This document shows, piece by piece, positions 1 to 7,212 of a stretch of DNA of 34,192 bases (its first letter is position 1; the number at the start of each line of letters is the position of its first letter). The stretch covers positions 1 through 34,192 of the forward strand of contig DKQK01000058.1 in assembly GCA_002471665.1 (NCBI GenBank). Direction: 5' to 3'. Below the pieces are notes generated by a model. It saw only the letters and a program-made list of their open reading frames with translations, was not told where the DNA came from and did no database searches. This DNA comes from Gammaproteobacteria bacterium UBA7310 (GTDB lineage Bacteria; Pseudomonadota; Gammaproteobacteria; Pseudomonadales; Ketobacteraceae). The position numbers and the translations under genes are program-made.

Positions 1-182
1 ACCCGCCCCGTCAACGACTTTTTTAACCAAATTTTCAATATCTTAGACTTGATTAAATGGCAAAACCAATATCTTTGATTCTGGCTGATTTACAGCCCGG
101 ATGGGACGTAGTCTCCAGCAAAATCAAGCACTGAATCAACAGCGTTAAAAGAGTGTAGACAGGGTGAGCGCGCTTTGCAGAA
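1..182. other. Left-edge stretch, no confident gene
   Basis: This stretch is AT-rich compared with its neighbours and lies downstream of msrQ. On the plus strand one frame is open from base 1 to a TGA at 76-78, giving 25 residues (TRPVNDFF... ending NQYL). It could be the tail of a gene entering from the left and convergent with msrQ. On the minus strand a TTG-started frame also runs off the left edge (LKIWLKKS...). Neither can be identified, and both may be chance frames in AT-rich DNA. A weak 5-bp hairpin (GGCTG/CAGCC) near 88-102 has no T tract. Confidence 0.3.
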
Positions 183-743
183 TTAATTCTTTCGATAGAA
201 CCAGCGGCAGAAAAACAGCATGAACAGAAGCCCCCCAAATATCGATACTTGCAAATAATCCAGTTTGGCGATCCAAAGCATGTGGGCCAAACCCAGCAAG
301 GCGACGGGGTAGATGAGCCGATGCAACTTAATCCAGCTTTTTCCAAGGCGCCGTCGGGCGCTACGGGTGGACGTGAATGCCAAAGGTACCATTAACAGCC
401 AGCCGAACAATCCCAGGTAGACATAGGGCCTTTCAGTGACCTCTTCTAGCAGAATCTGCACATCTAAACCAGCCCACATAACTATAAACGAGAGCAAGTG
501 GATGGATAGATAGAAAAATGCCCATAGGCCCAGGCCTCTGCGGTAAGAGATCCACACTGATCTTCCGCTGAGCAGACGCAGCGGGGTCATGGTGAGACAC
601 GCCCATAGAAAGCAGGCTCCGGTTAACCCCAGGTATCGAACGATCCGTTCAGCGGGATCTGCCCCGATCTGACCGGTGGCAACCAGATACACAAGCCACA
701 ATAAAGGCAACAGGGAAGCAGCATGAAACACGGCGCGCATCAA
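183..743 (-). CDS. msrQ: MsrQ, heme-binding membrane subunit of MsrPQ
   Basis: MsrQ (formerly YedZ) is the inner-membrane b-type heme protein that passes electrons to periplasmic MsrP, which reduces methionine sulfoxide in envelope proteins. The 186-residue product is almost all transmembrane helix. It has the ferric-reductase-like core, with histidines in the SIHLLSF segment, in LHRLIYP and in LAHMLW that are the expected heme ligands. Its length is close to the usual ~200 residues. It lies 20 bases downstream of msrP on the same strand, the normal two-gene operon in which MsrP and its electron donor are co-made. The start is one of two adjacent ATG codons (743 or 740). The family call is firm; the exact heme ligands are inferred from family knowledge. 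Confidence 0.93.
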   Translation of the reverse strand: MMRAVFHAASLLPLLWLVYLVATGQIGADPAERIVRYLGLTGACFLWACLTMTPLRLLSGRSVWISYRRGLGLWAFFYLSIHLLSFIVMWAGLDVQILLEEVTERPYVYLGLFGWLLMVPLAFTSTRSARRRLGKSWIKLHRLIYPVALLGLAHMLWIAKLDYLQVSIFGGLLFMLFFCRWFYRKN

Positions 744-763
744 GAAACCCTCGCGGCATTAAA

Positions 764-1759
764 CTAAAAGTGGGTACGCAGGTTCATTCCCGCGTACAAC
801 GGTGCCACCTGCTCTTCATAGCCGTTGAATTTCTGGGTAGGTACCCAGTTTGGATCCCATATGCTGTTAGGCAAGCGTCGTTCCCGCTTCTGGCTCCAGC
901 GTGGATGGTCCACCTGGGGATTAACATTGGCATAGAAGCCGTATTCACGGGAGGCAAGCCGCTGCCAGGTGGTATCAGGCTCCTGCTCCAGAAACTCTAT
1001 TTTCACAATCGATTTGATGCTCTTGAAGCCGTACTTCCAGGGCACCATCAAGCGCAGGGGCGCACCGTTCTGGGGGAGCAGCGTTTTACCGTAGACACCC
1101 ACTACCATGAGCGTAAGTGGATGCATGGCTTCATCCATGCGCAGCCCTTCCACATAGGGCCATGGAATGGTCGATCGTGCAAAGCGCTGGGCTGGAAAGC
1201 GATCCGGGTCCACCAGGGTCTCAAAGCGCACGTATTTGGCTTTGGAGCCAGGCTCGAAGCGCTTTAACAGATCCCCCAGGGGAAACCCGACCCAGGGCAC
1301 CACCATAGACCAGGCCTCAACACATCGAAACCGGTATACCCGATCCTCCAGTGCGTGGGGACGAAATATATCTTCCAACGTGTAATGGCCCGGCTTACCC
1401 ACTTCACCGGTAATCTGAACCCGCCAGGGGTCAACCTTGAAATCCTTGCTGTTCTCCACCGGGTCACTTTTGCCCGTACCAAACTCGTAGAAATTGTTGT
1501 AGCTGATTACGTCTTTATACGGCGTGAGCTCTTCCTGAGCCGAATGAGGCCACTTTTTACTACTGGCTAACTTATCGTTGAGTATGGCCTGCCAATTTTG
1601 ATCCTTAGCCATAGCCGGTAACGGCGCACCACCAAAAGCAGCCAGCCCGGCGCCCAGGATGCCGGCTGATTTCAGCCACTCCCGACGTGACCAGTAACTG
1701 GTTTCAGGGGTTATCTCAAAGGATTTGGGTGTTGCTTTGTCTTTCGATTTGATCAGCAT
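764..1759 (-). CDS. msrP: MsrP, periplasmic methionine sulfoxide reductase catalytic subunit
   Basis: MsrP (formerly YedY) is a molybdopterin enzyme of the sulfite oxidase fold, exported by the Tat system. It repairs oxidised methionines in periplasmic proteins with electrons from MsrQ. A twin-arginine signal (SRREWLKSAG, then a hydrophobic stretch ending AMA) and the core RCVEAWSMVVPW are visible. The cysteine of that core (Cys146 from the start used here) is the expected molybdenum ligand. An in-frame ATG at 1783 would add eight residues. I prefer 1759 because a GGGAG Shine-Dalgarno sits six bases upstream of it and the upstream ATG has none. The product is 331 residues, typical of the family. 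The gene is followed closely by msrQ. Confidence 0.93.
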   Translation of the reverse strand: MLIKSKDKATPKSFEITPETSYWSRREWLKSAGILGAGLAAFGGAPLPAMAKDQNWQAILNDKLASSKKWPHSAQEELTPYKDVISYNNFYEFGTGKSDPVENSKDFKVDPWRVQITGEVGKPGHYTLEDIFRPHALEDRVYRFRCVEAWSMVVPWVGFPLGDLLKRFEPGSKAKYVRFETLVDPDRFPAQRFARSTIPWPYVEGLRMDEAMHPLTLMVVGVYGKTLLPQNGAPLRLMVPWKYGFKSIKSIVKIEFLEQEPDTTWQRLASREYGFYANVNPQVDHPRWSQKRERRLPNSIWDPNWVPTQKFNGYEEQVAPLYAGMNLRTHF

Positions 1760-1815
1760 CGGGGGCTCCCATTGTCCATCCATTACCGATTAGACGCAGG
1801 GCAGCCATCAATGTT

Positions 1816-2691
1816 TCACTTCTTTCGCCGGAAAAACAGCAACGGACCACTGAGGGCATACACCAGAAAAATAGCCAGCAAGACCCCTGCCGGATAGGAG
1901 GCAATCACTGCCAATACCAGAACGACAACCAGAATGGCCACGAAAGGCACCCGCCCCTTGAAATCCAGCTCCTTAAACGAGTTGTATTTTATATTGCTGA
2001 CCATCATCACAGCCGCAAATGCCGTGATCAAGGCCGCCACGATGGCAATGGACTGTCCATCCAATCCGTGCTCAGTGCCGAACCAAACCATGCCCGCCAC
2101 CACCGCTGCCGCCGCCGGGCTTGGCAGGCCAGTGAAGTAACGTTTATCCGCAGTGTCGATCTGTACGTTGAAACGGGCCAGCCGCAATGCGGCACAGGCA
2201 GCAAACACAAACGCCACCATCCAGCCGATCTTGCCCAGACTGGAAAGGGACCAGGAATAAGACACCAAAGCCGGAGCCACCCCAAAAGAGATGCAATCAG
2301 AAAGACTATCGTATTGCGCGCCAAACTCGCTCTGAGTATTGGTCATACGGGCAACCCGGCCATCCAGACCATCGAGAATCATGGCAACAAACACAGCAAT
2401 TGCGGATTGTTCGAACATGCCATTCATGGCGGCCACTATGGCGTAAAAACCAGAGAACAGTGCTCCTGTCGTGAACAGGTTAGGTAACAGGTAAATGCCC
2501 CGGCGGCGAATTTTCCTGCCCCCTTCCAGCTCCTCGCCTTCGACCACCTCGAAGGTCACACCTTCATATTCATCGAAATCATGGTGCTCACCGGCTGTGT
2601 CAGACGCTTTCACCGAGTCTTCGGGTTGCTGGTGCCCGCTGTCGACCTGGCCTGTACCGGCTTCTTCTGGCTGGTTCACTTTCTCTACCAT
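1816..2691 (-). CDS. pssA: CDP-diacylglycerol-serine O-phosphatidyltransferase
   Basis: The enzyme joins CDP-diacylglycerol and L-serine to make phosphatidylserine, the precursor of phosphatidylethanolamine, in the inner membrane. The CDP-alcohol phosphotransferase signature DG-x2-AR-x8-G-x3-D-x3-D is complete, from Asp110 to Asp132 (DGRVARMT... GAQYDSLSD), with about seven transmembrane helices around it. This is the integral-membrane type II enzyme, not the peripheral E. coli type. The first ~60 residues are an acidic, Gln/Glu/Asp-rich cytosolic tail before RRRGIYLLPNLFT, as in Pseudomonas homologs as I recall. It lies downstream of ilvC, separated by a terminator, and is probably transcribed from its own promoter in the 140-base gap. 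Confidence 0.95.
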   Translation of the reverse strand: MVEKVNQPEEAGTGQVDSGHQQPEDSVKASDTAGEHHDFDEYEGVTFEVVEGEELEGGRKIRRRGIYLLPNLFTTGALFSGFYAIVAAMNGMFEQSAIAVFVAMILDGLDGRVARMTNTQSEFGAQYDSLSDCISFGVAPALVSYSWSLSSLGKIGWMVAFVFAACAALRLARFNVQIDTADKRYFTGLPSPAAAAVVAGMVWFGTEHGLDGQSIAIVAALITAFAAVMMVSNIKYNSFKELDFKGRVPFVAILVVVLVLAVIASYPAGVLLAIFLVYALSGPLLFFRRKK

Positions 2692-2783
2692 ATCCGCACC
2701 CTATCGTTTTGCTCCGTTATTCGATATAATGTGATGGCTTAGCCACCATTTTGCAACCGTATTACCACCAATTAAACACAGGA

Positions 2784-2817
2784 AACAAAAAACGCGGCAT
2801 ATGCCGCGCCTTTTGTT
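2784..2817 (-). terminator. Rho-independent terminator after ilvC
   Basis: The arms CGCGGCAT and ATGCCGCG (2793-2808) form a perfect 8-bp self-complementary stem. On the minus strand it is followed by six T residues (2792-2787). An outer AACAAAA/TTTTGTT pairing extends the hairpin. It lies about 15 bases past the ilvC stop and should end the ilvBNC transcript before pssA. Confidence 0.8.
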
Positions 2818-2831
2818 GCACCGGATTCCAA

Positions 2832-3848
2832 TCAGTTCTTGGATTTATCGATGATTTTGTTGGCCTGAATCCACGGCATCATCTCACGTAATTTGGCACC
2901 AACCTGCTCAATAGGATGCGCGGCGTTATTACGGCGGTATGCAGTCATTGATGGGTAGTTGTGAGCCCCTTCAGATATGAACATTTTGGCATACTCGCCA
3001 TCCTGAATGCGCTTTAGCGCATTGCGCATGGCAGCCCGAGACTGATCATTGATGACCTCAGGACCGGTTACGTACTCACCATATTCCGCATTGTTGGAAA
3101 TGGAGTAGTTCATGTTGGCAATACCGCCTTCATACATCAGATCGACGATCAGTTTCAGCTCGTGCAAACATTCAAAGTAGGCCATCTCAGGGGCATAGCC
3201 CGCTTCAACCAAGGTTTCAAAACCTGCCTTAACCAGCTCGACAGCGCCACCGCACAGCACGGCCTGCTCACCGAACAGATCGGTTTCGGTTTCATCTTTG
3301 AAGGTGGTTTCGATGATACCGGTACGGCCACCGCCCACGCCGGAAGCGTAGGACAACGCAACGTTCTTGGCGTTACCGGATGCATCCTGATAGATTGCGA
3401 TCAAATCAGGGATGCCACCCCCTTTTACAAACTCTGAACGCACGGTATGACCGGGCGCCTTGGGAGCAACCATGATGACGTCAAGATCCGCTCGCGGAAC
3501 CACCTGGTTGTAGTGGATGGCAAAGCCATGGGCAAAAGCCAGCGTTGCACCCTGTTTCAGATTGGGCTCGATTTCATTCTTGTAGAGCTGGGCCTGAAAC
3601 TCATCCGGGGTCAGAATCATAATCAGATCAGCCCACTGCACCGCTTCCGGCACCGACTTAACACTTAAACCCGCGGCCTCGGCCTTGGTAGCGGAAGCCG
3701 AACCTTCACGCAGCGCCACTACGACGTCGACGCCGGAGTCTTTCAGGTTATTGGCGTGTGCATGGCCTTGTGAGCCATATCCGATGATCGCAACTTTTTT
3801 GCCCTGGATGATGGAAAGGTCGCAATCTTTGTCGTAATAAACTTGCAT
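2832..3848 (-). CDS. ilvC: Ketol-acid reductoisomerase (NADP+)
   Basis: IlvC is the second enzyme of valine and isoleucine synthesis. It isomerises and reduces 2-acetolactate or 2-aceto-2-hydroxybutyrate, using NADPH and Mg2+. The 338 residues match the short class I enzymes. The N-terminal Rossmann motif GYGSQGHAHANNL is followed by the phosphate-binding segment ALREGS. The knotted C-terminal domain has the metal-binding acidic segments DLFGEQ and ECLHELK. A Shine-Dalgarno AGAGGA precedes the ATG. The gene follows ilvN by 65 bases, so it is probably co-transcribed with ilvBN and ends at the terminator just downstream. Confidence 0.97.
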   Translation of the reverse strand: MQVYYDKDCDLSIIQGKKVAIIGYGSQGHAHANNLKDSGVDVVVALREGSASATKAEAAGLSVKSVPEAVQWADLIMILTPDEFQAQLYKNEIEPNLKQGATLAFAHGFAIHYNQVVPRADLDVIMVAPKAPGHTVRSEFVKGGGIPDLIAIYQDASGNAKNVALSYASGVGGGRTGIIETTFKDETETDLFGEQAVLCGGAVELVKAGFETLVEAGYAPEMAYFECLHELKLIVDLMYEGGIANMNYSISNNAEYGEYVTGPEVINDQSRAAMRNALKRIQDGEYAKMFISEGAHNYPSMTAYRRNNAAHPIEQVGAKLREMMPWIQANKIIDKSKN

Positions 3849-3913
3849 GAGTCTTCCTCTATCTGTAAATGCAGTCTTCGCAGTAATGAAATTGGTTTCT
3901 GTTGTTCGCTGAA

Positions 3914-4405
3914 CTAAAGCGCCAGCACCTTATCGCCGCGGGCAATACCGGACACGCCGGAACGCACCACCTCCAGGATGGAGGCCTCCCCTACGGACTC
4001 GAGGAACGCATCCAGTTTGTCGCTGGCGCCGGCAAGCTGCACGGTATAAACGGAACTGGTCACATCCACTATCTGGCCGCGGAATATATCGGCTGTGCGT
4101 TTAATTTCAGCGCGTTGAGCGCCGGTAGCCTTGAGCTTAACCAGCATTAATTCACGCTCAATGTGGGCGCCTTCGCTGAGATCCACCAGCTTTACCACTT
4201 CAATCAGCTTATTCAGCTGCTTGGTGATTTGCTCGATGGTGCGATCCGAGCCTGACGTCGTCAAAGTCAACCGCGACAAGGTCGGATCATTGGTGGGTGC
4301 CACTGTTAACGTTTCAATGTTGTAACCACGCTGGGAGAATAATCCCACCACGCGCGACAGAGCACCTGGTTCGTTTTCCATCAGAATTGAAATGATTCGT
4401 CGCAT
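3914..4405 (-). CDS. ilvN: Acetolactate synthase small (regulatory) subunit
   Basis: The small subunit binds the catalytic subunit, raises its activity and confers valine feedback inhibition. The N-terminal ACT domain begins at once with MRRIISILMENEPGALSRVV, the normal start of the family. An in-frame upstream ATG at 4435 would add ten residues from inside ilvB and is not used in homologs. With the start at 4405 the gene begins two bases after the ilvB stop, so translation is probably coupled. The length of 163 residues is typical. The C-terminal ACT-like domain continues to a normal end (ARGDKVLAL). Confidence 0.95.
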   Translation of the reverse strand: MRRIISILMENEPGALSRVVGLFSQRGYNIETLTVAPTNDPTLSRLTLTTSGSDRTIEQITKQLNKLIEVVKLVDLSEGAHIERELMLVKLKATGAQRAEIKRTADIFRGQIVDVTSSVYTVQLAGASDKLDAFLESVGEASILEVVRSGVSGIARGDKVLAL

Positions 4406-4407
4406 GA

Positions 4408-6129
4408 TCAGGTACGCTCCGTTTTGCTGAGCCACATGTCGCGCATGGAGCCTTCTTTTATCTGCATTGGGTATACGTGCTCTGTGGGATCCACGGAAAT
4501 ATCGAGGAACACCAGGCGATCTTTAAGCGAGAATGCTTCTTCCATGGCGCCCTGCAGCTGATCCGGTTTGGTCACCCGAATACCTACATGCCCGTATGAC
4601 TCCGCCAGCTTGATGAAATCCGGCAGTGATTCCTCATAGGTTGAACTGGAATGACGCCCCTGATACTGCATGTCCTGCCACTGGCGCACCATCCCCAGGG
4701 ACTGATTGTTCAGGTTCACGATTTTGACCGGGAAATGGTACTGCAGGCAGGTGGACAGCTCCTGAATATTCATCTGGATACTGCCTTCTCCTGTAACACA
4801 GGCCACCGTCTTGTCCGGTTTTGCTACCAGACAGCCCATGGCGGCGGGCAGGCCGAAGCCCATGGTGCCCAAACCACCGGAATTGATCCACTGGCGCGGA
4901 TACTTGTACTTGTAGTACTGGGCGGCAAACATTTGATGCTGACCCACATCCGAGGTAATGATGGCTTCGCCGTTGGTGACCCGGTACAACTCCTCAATGA
5001 CTGTTTGCGGCTTCAAAACATCAGGCTTGGTTTCATAACGCAAGCCATGGTAGGCACGCCAGGCATCGATCTGTTTCCACCAGGCTTCCAGCGCCTGCAG
5101 GTCCGGTTTGTCTTCGGTCTTTTCCAGCTGATCCAGCATCTCTTTCAACACCTGATCCACCGGCCCCACAATGGGGATATCTACAGGAATGTTTTTGGCA
5201 ATGGATGCAGGGTCCACGTCCACGTGAATGATTTTCGCATTGGGGCAGAACTTGCCGGTATGGTTAGTTACCCGATCGTCGAATCGGGCACCAATGGCCA
5301 TTACCACGTCCGCATGATGCATGGCCATGTTGGCCTCATAGGTGCCGTGCATACCCAGCATCCCCACGAACAGGGGATCGTCGCCAGGAAAGCCACCCAA
5401 CCCCATCAGGGTGTTGGTACAGGGAAACCCCATTTTTCGAACCAGCTCAGTAAGTTCCGCCGCAGAATTACCCTGCACCACACCGCCACCGGTGTAGAAA
5501 ATGGGGCGCTTTGCCGCCATCAACAGATCCACAGCCTTCTTGATCTGGCCTGAATGCCCTTTGGAAACCACATTGTAGGAACGCAACTTGACCTTGGAGG
5601 GGTAGCTGTATTCGTAGGTCACCGCTGGATTGGTCAGATCCTTGGGAATATCCACCAGTACCGGGCCAGGGCGACCGGTGCTGGCAATATAGAATGCCTT
5701 TTTAATGGTGGCCGGAATATCTTCGGTCTTCTTTACCATGAAGCTGTGCTTGACAATGGGTCGAGTGACACCAACGATATCCGTTTCCTGGAAGGCATCA
5801 TCGCCGATCCAGTCAGACTGGACCTGGCCGGTGATGATGACCATGGGAATGGAGTCCATGTAGGCCGTGGCAATGCCGGTTACGGTATTGGTGGCACCTG
5901 GGCCCGAGGTTGCCAACACGACACCGGTGGTGCCGCTGCAACGGGAAAAGGCATCTGCCATATGGGCAGCAGCCTGTTCGTGACGAACCAGTACATGGGT
6001 AATGCTTTTTTGTTGAAACAGCGCGTCATAGATATGCAGTACGGCACCGCCCGGGTAACCGAATATGGTTTCAACACCCTCGTCCTTCAAAGCCCGAACG
6101 AGCATCTCTGCGCCTGATAGAAGTTCCAC
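4408..6129 (-). CDS. ilvB: Acetolactate synthase large (catalytic) subunit
   Basis: This thiamine-diphosphate and FAD enzyme condenses pyruvate with pyruvate or 2-ketobutyrate, the first committed step to valine, leucine and isoleucine. The N-terminal TPP-binding segment VELLSGAEMLVRALKDEGVE with FGYPGGAVL, the central domain (FYTGGGVVQGN) and the C-terminal TPP motif GEGSIQMN...NLNNQ are all present. The frame stays open upstream to an ATG at 6294. I chose the GTG at 6129 because AAGGTG lies seven bases before it and homologs start at (M/V)ELLSGAEM. The product is then 573 residues, the usual size. It could equally be named ilvI. It is the first gene of ilvB-ilvN-ilvC. Confidence 0.95.
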   Translation of the reverse strand: MELLSGAEMLVRALKDEGVETIFGYPGGAVLHIYDALFQQKSITHVLVRHEQAAAHMADAFSRCSGTTGVVLATSGPGATNTVTGIATAYMDSIPMVIITGQVQSDWIGDDAFQETDIVGVTRPIVKHSFMVKKTEDIPATIKKAFYIASTGRPGPVLVDIPKDLTNPAVTYEYSYPSKVKLRSYNVVSKGHSGQIKKAVDLLMAAKRPIFYTGGGVVQGNSAAELTELVRKMGFPCTNTLMGLGGFPGDDPLFVGMLGMHGTYEANMAMHHADVVMAIGARFDDRVTNHTGKFCPNAKIIHVDVDPASIAKNIPVDIPIVGPVDQVLKEMLDQLEKTEDKPDLQALEAWWKQIDAWRAYHGLRYETKPDVLKPQTVIEELYRVTNGEAIITSDVGQHQMFAAQYYKYKYPRQWINSGGLGTMGFGLPAAMGCLVAKPDKTVACVTGEGSIQMNIQELSTCLQYHFPVKIVNLNNQSLGMVRQWQDMQYQGRHSSSTYEESLPDFIKLAESYGHVGIRVTKPDQLQGAMEEAFSLKDRLVFLDISVDPTEHVYPMQIKEGSMRDMWLSKTERT

Positions 6130-6661
6130 GATCTCACACCTTAATCTTGAGCACTCAGCATCAGCCCCACTGGCCGATTCGCCCATGCCCAAGCCTGTTA
6201 CAAACCAATTAAAGTCATGAATGTCAGTTCCACACCGGTCGAAATTCAATTCAAATCCAGGTGGCCTGTGGGTCAAAGCTAGCTTGGCAATCAAGGCACA
6301 GGGGTTTTGGCCTGATTACCTCATACGCTGTTAAGCCTATGATTTATCTAGCGAGATCGACGGGATATGGCAGTAAAACCGGCTACGGCTTATGCCTAAA
6401 AGTGGCGATACTCTCGCTCTAGCGCAGCCTGGCAAGGTATCTCCCGCCAATCTGCACCCACCTCAGTGAGCCGCATATCTTGACATGGATGGAAATTTTG
6501 TCAATAGAGTCCCTTTACGTTGAAAACCATGAACTTAGGAGGGGTTAATCTATACTTCGGTAATAGCGTTGATGAATTCACAAAATCGGCGGGAAATTAT
6601 GCGAACCACACGTTTAAACAGCTATAGTTACAGTAGTTACTTCACAGATCAGAGCAACGTC
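6130..6661. promoter_or_regulatory. Divergent control region of ilvBNC and the DUF4124 gene
   Basis: No convincing gene lies in these 532 bases. An inverted repeat, TTGACA at 6480-6485 and TGTCAA at 6499-6504, gives a perfect -35 hexamer on each strand. On the minus strand, TTGACA with a 16-base gap to CAAGAT could drive ilvBNC with a leader of over 300 bases. On the plus strand the matching -10 is poor; a TATACT at 6551-6556 is another -10 candidate for the DUF4124 gene. A minus-strand TTGACC with TGAATT 17 bases on (about 6275-6247) is a second ilv candidate. I see no attenuator hairpin with a T tract. Confidence 0.35.
6198..6218 (-). promoter_or_regulatory. Possible six-codon leader peptide MTLIGL
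   Basis: About 70 bases upstream of the ilvB GTG, the frame ATG ACT TTA ATT GGT TTG TAA encodes MTLIGL. Three of the five residues after Met are leucine or isoleucine. A GGA lies ten bases before the ATG, which is weak spacing. Leader peptides rich in branched-chain residues control ilv operons by attenuation in enteric bacteria, but no terminator hairpin follows here, so this may be chance. Confidence 0.18.
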
Positions 6662-7126
6662 ATGATAAAAAAACCAATATTTCTGTTGTCGGCACTCTGC
6701 CTGGCCTTGTTACTGTCGCCGGCCGCTTATGCGGGCAAGTACTATAAATGGGTGGATAGCGAAGGCGTGACTCATTATGGCGAAAGTCCACCGGATACGG
6801 AGACCGCCGCCGTGGTCAATGTTAAAACCGGCGCCTCCAGCGACCAGAAGCAGGCCATCGAGGCGCTGGAAGCCAAGCGCAAAGCCGCCGAGGAAACCAG
6901 TAACCCCCCCCAGGCGGATGAAGAGTCGGCGATTGAAAAAGAAAACCGGAAGATCATGGAGAACAACTGCAAGATTCAGCGCCAGAACCTGTCTCAGCTG
7001 AAAGCGAACCGACGGGTGAAAGTGACCGACGACAATGGTCAAATCCGTTACCTGAACGACGATGAGATTCAAAACAGGCAGAGCGAAATCGAAAAATACA
7101 TCGCCGAGAACTGCAAGGGAGTGTAA
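6662..7126 (+). CDS. Exported DUF4124-domain protein
   Basis: The product has 154 residues. A signal peptide (MIKKPIFLLSALCLALLL, cleaved after AYA) is followed at once by the DUF4124 motif GKYYKWVDSEGVTHYGESPP. The rest is a charged, Lys/Glu/Ala-rich helical region with two well-separated cysteines (the NNCKIQ and AENCKG segments) that could form a disulfide in the periplasm. DUF4124 proteins are common and uncharacterised in gammaproteobacteria, so no function is claimed. I chose the ATG at 6662 because the signal peptide starts there; two earlier in-frame ATGs (6569 and 6599) would put a polar 31- or 21-residue extension before it. Its place beside ilvBN resembles Pseudomonas. It ends at a strong terminator shared with clpB. 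Confidence 0.8.
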   Translation: MIKKPIFLLSALCLALLLSPAAYAGKYYKWVDSEGVTHYGESPPDTETAAVVNVKTGASSDQKQAIEALEAKRKAAEETSNPPQADEESAIEKENRKIMENNCKIQRQNLSQLKANRRVKVTDDNGQIRYLNDDEIQNRQSEIEKYIAENCKGV

Positions 7127-7156
7127 ACCCTCAAACCAGACCGGTTCATGAGGCCC

Positions 7157-7199
7157 GCCATAAAAAAAGCCTGGTATGAAACCAGGCTTTTTTTATGGC
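7157..7199. terminator. Bidirectional terminator between the DUF4124 gene and clpB
   Basis: A perfect 19-bp inverted repeat (7157-7175 against 7181-7199) surrounds a 5-base loop ATGAA. Each arm has the GC-rich inner part GCCTGGT and a run of seven A or T residues, so it works as a hairpin plus T tract on both strands. It sits between the convergent DUF4124 and clpB genes. Confidence 0.92.
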
Positions 7200-7212
7200 C
7201 AATGAGCGGCCT

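Noticed and set aside
53..346. Minus-strand 97-codon frame spanning the end of msrQ
   Set aside because: It overlaps msrQ in another frame and resembles no protein family.
4651..5553. Long plus-strand open frame (300 codons) opposite ilvB
   Set aside because: It lies wholly inside the conserved ilvB gene, has a His/Gly-rich composition typical of an antisense shadow, and shows no family motif.
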